64,000 bases of DNA from Marisa cornuarietis (Eukaryota; Mollusca; Gastropoda; Architaenioglossa; Ampullariidae): positions 925,001 through 989,000 of the forward strand of contig SMMW01000090.1 of NCBI GenBank assembly GCA_004794655.1, given 5' to 3'. This document shows positions 63,401 to 64,000 of the stretch, one piece after another. The notes beneath the pieces were generated by a model. It searched no databases, was not told the DNA's origin, and worked only from the letters and a program-made list of their open reading frames with translations. Both the position numbers and the translations under genes were made by a program. Numbering within the stretch: the first letter of the stretch is position 1; each line of letters opens with the position of its first letter.

Positions 63401-63995
63401 TGACACATCAAAGCTTACTCGTCGAACTGTATTCTGCCTCCTTCCGAGGCCAGGTGGAAGGCCTGCGTGACACTGCCGACATGGAGTGTACACTGGTGAC
63501 AGAAACAAACACCAGATGTTGTGTTTTACCTCGTCTTCAGTAAAACAGTTAAAGTTTATTTTTTCCTGTCTCAATTCGACAAGAAAATTACAGAATTAGC
63601 TGCTATCTTTCATTGACAGATGACCAGCTGGATTAATCCCAAAGGGCAGTTAGAACTTAAGAATTGTGCTTAGTAACGAACGAGAAAAATGCAAGTTACA
63701 AGACTAAGATAAGGCAAGTGGTGCATCAGAGAAAAAAAACCCTAAAAAAATGCTATCTTACATCCAAACCAATGTGTAAAGCACATCTACATCATACAGC
63801 CAGACGGTCACACAAAAGTTATCAGGTACCACGCGAACTGCACACATGTGCAATGTCACGTGGTTCTCACGTTATCACAAACAACACCTACTGGAAACTG
63901 ATGTTAAAACTCACCATCACCAGGACAGTGCCGACTCCGATGAAGAAAACCACCGTTTGAATGACATCTGTCCAGACCACGCTCTTTATGCCACC
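56888..63995 (-). CDS. SLC5-family sodium/solute symporter, gene 3 (exons 5-16; 5' end outside window)
   Basis: The C-terminal 453 residues of a third paralogue. Exons in transcript order: 63915-63995, 63419-63492, 63121-63258, 62623-62758, 62425-62513, 62028-62140, 60652-60722, 60191-60277, 59527-59768, 57813-57913, 57375-57493, 56888-56998. Lengths equal gene 2 exons 5-16 exactly. The visible part starts with GGIKSVVWTDVIQTVVFFIG, the family signature, and has TLSSGINALGANTVEDLL (Na2-site serines), the helix GACGGPVTGIFFMAGMVPWG and FPFTRKLFQMKEPLQ. The tail ends in VDPLTPSF. The acceptor before 63995 is at the window edge; exons 1-4 (about 180 residues, including the first helices) lie to the right. 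No frame break is seen. An L2-like LINE sits in the intron between exons 13 and 14, in the same orientation. Role as for genes 1 and 2; substrate unknown. Confidence 0.93.
58378..59486 (-). mobile_element. L2-like LINE, 5'-truncated, same strand as gene 3
   Basis: Read on the - strand: WMVKNKLKLNDDKTEALLCH, VRNLGFIVTDDMTLDRHVAA, YELRKISAIRHFLS, then LLAGCPDCLIR, LQRVQNSAARLVLRARKRDH and LLRFLHWLPIRSRIRYKLSV. It ends with WNSLPFHIRHLPTTESFKSA and LKTHLFLEHF. This is the C-terminal third of an L2/Crack-type reverse transcriptase. Only two defects are obvious: a TAG where the family has DYCNSLL, and one frameshift after DCLIR. The copy is therefore fairly young. The 3' end reads GCGCTATAAAAATC then ATT repeats. 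It starts only about 40 bases after the exon 13 donor of gene 3. Confidence 0.88.
60360..60478. repeat. (CACG)n/(CA)n microsatellite in intron 11 of gene 3
   Basis: CACG-type repeats grade into about 40 CA units on the + strand, roughly 85-200 bp upstream of exon 12 in transcript orientation. Confidence 0.95.
60723..62027. other. intron 10 of gene 3
   Basis: This 1.3-kb intron has no coding similarity. Near 61925-61985 there is a compact GC-richer block with the palindrome GATCACGTGATC and a short inverted pair CGCCC/GGGCG, which may be the end of an unrecognised repeat. Confidence 0.45.
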
Positions 63996-64000
63996 CTGTG

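Overview
The window is eukaryotic, intron-rich and repeat-rich, and looks like a mollusc-type (probably gastropod) genome. The basis is genes with many short exons and consensus GT/AG introns, abundant (CA)n, (GT)n and (GAT)n microsatellites, fragments of several LINE clades, a hAT transposon and tRNA-like SINEs. The species cannot be fixed from the sequence alone.

Layout. At 129-425 (+) is the last coding exon of an alpha-tubulin gene; the rest lies off the left edge. From 426 to 4844 come its 3'UTR and intergenic DNA with a SINE-like repeat and a 963-bp internally deleted hAT transposon that still has terminal inverted repeats and an 8-bp target duplication. At 4845-12158 (+) is a three-exon gene for a 602-residue coiled-coil protein that I do not recognise. 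From 12159 to 15462 is intergenic. The remaining three quarters (15463-64000) is a tandem array on the - strand of SLC5-family sodium/solute symporters, most like sodium-coupled monocarboxylate or multivitamin transporters. There are two complete 16-exon genes (15463-27597 and 31929-47052; 631 residues each by my splicing) and a third with exons 5-16 in the window (56888 to beyond 63995). Between the second and third lie remains of further copies: three degraded 3' exons (53700-54391) and, separately, a degraded first coding exon with its upstream region (51021-52250).

Exon lengths and intron phases are the same in all three transporters except exon 1 (123 against 120 nt) and the glycosylated-loop exon 13 (239 against 242 nt). 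The array therefore arose by duplication of one intron-rich ancestor. Introns were later filled independently: a Tx1/L1-type LINE and an RTE-type fragment in gene 1, two CR1/Jockey-like LINEs plus a nested SINE in gene 2, and an L2-like LINE in gene 3.

The most striking feature is a 915-bp inverted-repeat element of unknown family (35743-36658) whose 7-8 bp target duplication is exactly the exon 9 splice donor of gene 2. The insertion copied the exon-intron junction, so a usable donor now flanks each end of the element.
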